Assembly (NCBI GenBank): GCA_044372405.1
Contig: JBILRW010000014.1
Coordinates: 1-29,038 of the forward strand
Source of the DNA: CANGYM01 sp044372405
GTDB lineage: Bacteria; Pseudomonadota; Alphaproteobacteria; JAJTHO01; CANGYM01
DNA length: 29,038 bases
Direction of reading: 5' to 3'
This document shows, in pieces, positions 28,842 to 29,038 of this stretch (the stretch's first letter is position 1; each line of letters starts with the position of its first letter). The position numbers and the translations under genes were made by a program. The notes below the pieces were generated by a model, which was not told the DNA's origin, did not search any database, and saw only the letters and a list, made by a program, of their open reading frames with translations.

Positions 28842-29038
28842 CTAGGACGATGATTTTGGAACAAATGACGCCAAAAGAGAATCTTTAATTTGCCCCAGTT
28901 TAGATAACCCTCGATGGATCTGTGGGCCCTGATCCATAATCTGTTTATAAAGGCGTTGATATTGGGCCACCGCGGACTCAACCGTGTAATCTTGTTTGTA
29001 ATGGTTAAAACCCTTTTCAATCAAGGAGGCGCGTAAAA
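28842..29038 (-). CDS. C-terminal end of a glycosyltransferase (GT4-like)
   Basis: Partial gene continuing beyond the right edge; 65 codons plus the stop are visible. The reading LRASLIEKGFNHYKQDYTVESAVAQYQRLYKQIM matches the last helices of family 4 glycosyltransferases, where a chain returns across the domain before the end. The stop is TAG at 28842. Donor and acceptor sugars cannot be told. Context with gtrA and a CmcI-like gene suggests surface glycan synthesis. Confidence 0.65.
   Translation of the reverse strand, partial: LRASLIEKGFNHYKQDYTVESAVAQYQRLYKQIMDQGPQIHRGLSKLGQIKDSLLASFVPKSSS

Overview
The window looks like an alphaproteobacterial chromosome segment of roughly balanced base composition. 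The grounds are the LDH-like malate dehydrogenase, the SecB, RlmB and ClpB types, a crcB remnant in front of an RluC-type gene, and two dispersed palindromic repeat families common in this class. The many broken genes, in-frame repeat insertions, a 5S rRNA gene without a 23S gene and gene chimeras resemble host-associated lineages such as Holosporales or Paracaedibacter relatives. That placement is inference, not proof.

Layout. 1-3.4 kb: start of a saccharopine dehydrogenase-family gene (probably carboxynorspermidine dehydrogenase), a two-gene operon of an AlbA_2/Schlafen-type protein and a ParA-type ATPase, and a wrecked deoxyhypusine synthase-like gene fused to a 3-hydroxyacyl-CoA dehydrogenase tail. 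3.4-10.9 kb: mostly housekeeping genes (lpdA, clpB, a TPR protein, a crcB remnant, an RluA-family pseudouridine synthase, a DUF4153-like membrane protein). 10.9-23.3 kb: a defence or accessory island on the minus strand. Its core is an eight-gene overlapping operon read from 19274 down to 10941: HTH protein, hsdM, Bro-N/DinD-like, hsdS, GIY-YIG nuclease, HEPN, MNT nucleotidyltransferase, hsdR. Beyond it lie an IS481-N-terminus/AAA-ATPase-C-terminus chimera with a possible subtilase remnant, a HExxH metalloprotease candidate, and a wHTH-Fic protein with a five-copy operator. 23.4-25.3 kb: a scar zone holding a tRNA-Met 3' fragment, a small nuclease-like gene, remnants of a membrane protein, pyrC, an IS66 transposase and zur, plus a 5S rRNA gene without a 23S gene and an intact tRNA-Gly. 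25.3-29.0 kb: a minus-strand housekeeping run (glycosyltransferase end, secB, gtrA, rlmB, CmcI-like, mdh).

How it works together. The type I restriction-modification operon carries a full HsdR/M/S set, with extra genes slotted between the subunits by 1-7 bp overlaps so that all should be co-translated. An extra copy of the last codons of an hsdM gene directly before hsdS shows that the DinD-like gene sits in a former hsdM-hsdS junction. The GIY-YIG gene is bracketed by direct copies of a two-hairpin repeat that also encode the C-terminal tails of HsdS and of the GIY-YIG protein, which suggests a small mobile cassette. Other notable signals are a heat-shock-type promoter in front of clpB split by an exact 17-bp tandem duplication, and the symmetrical operator array in front of fic.
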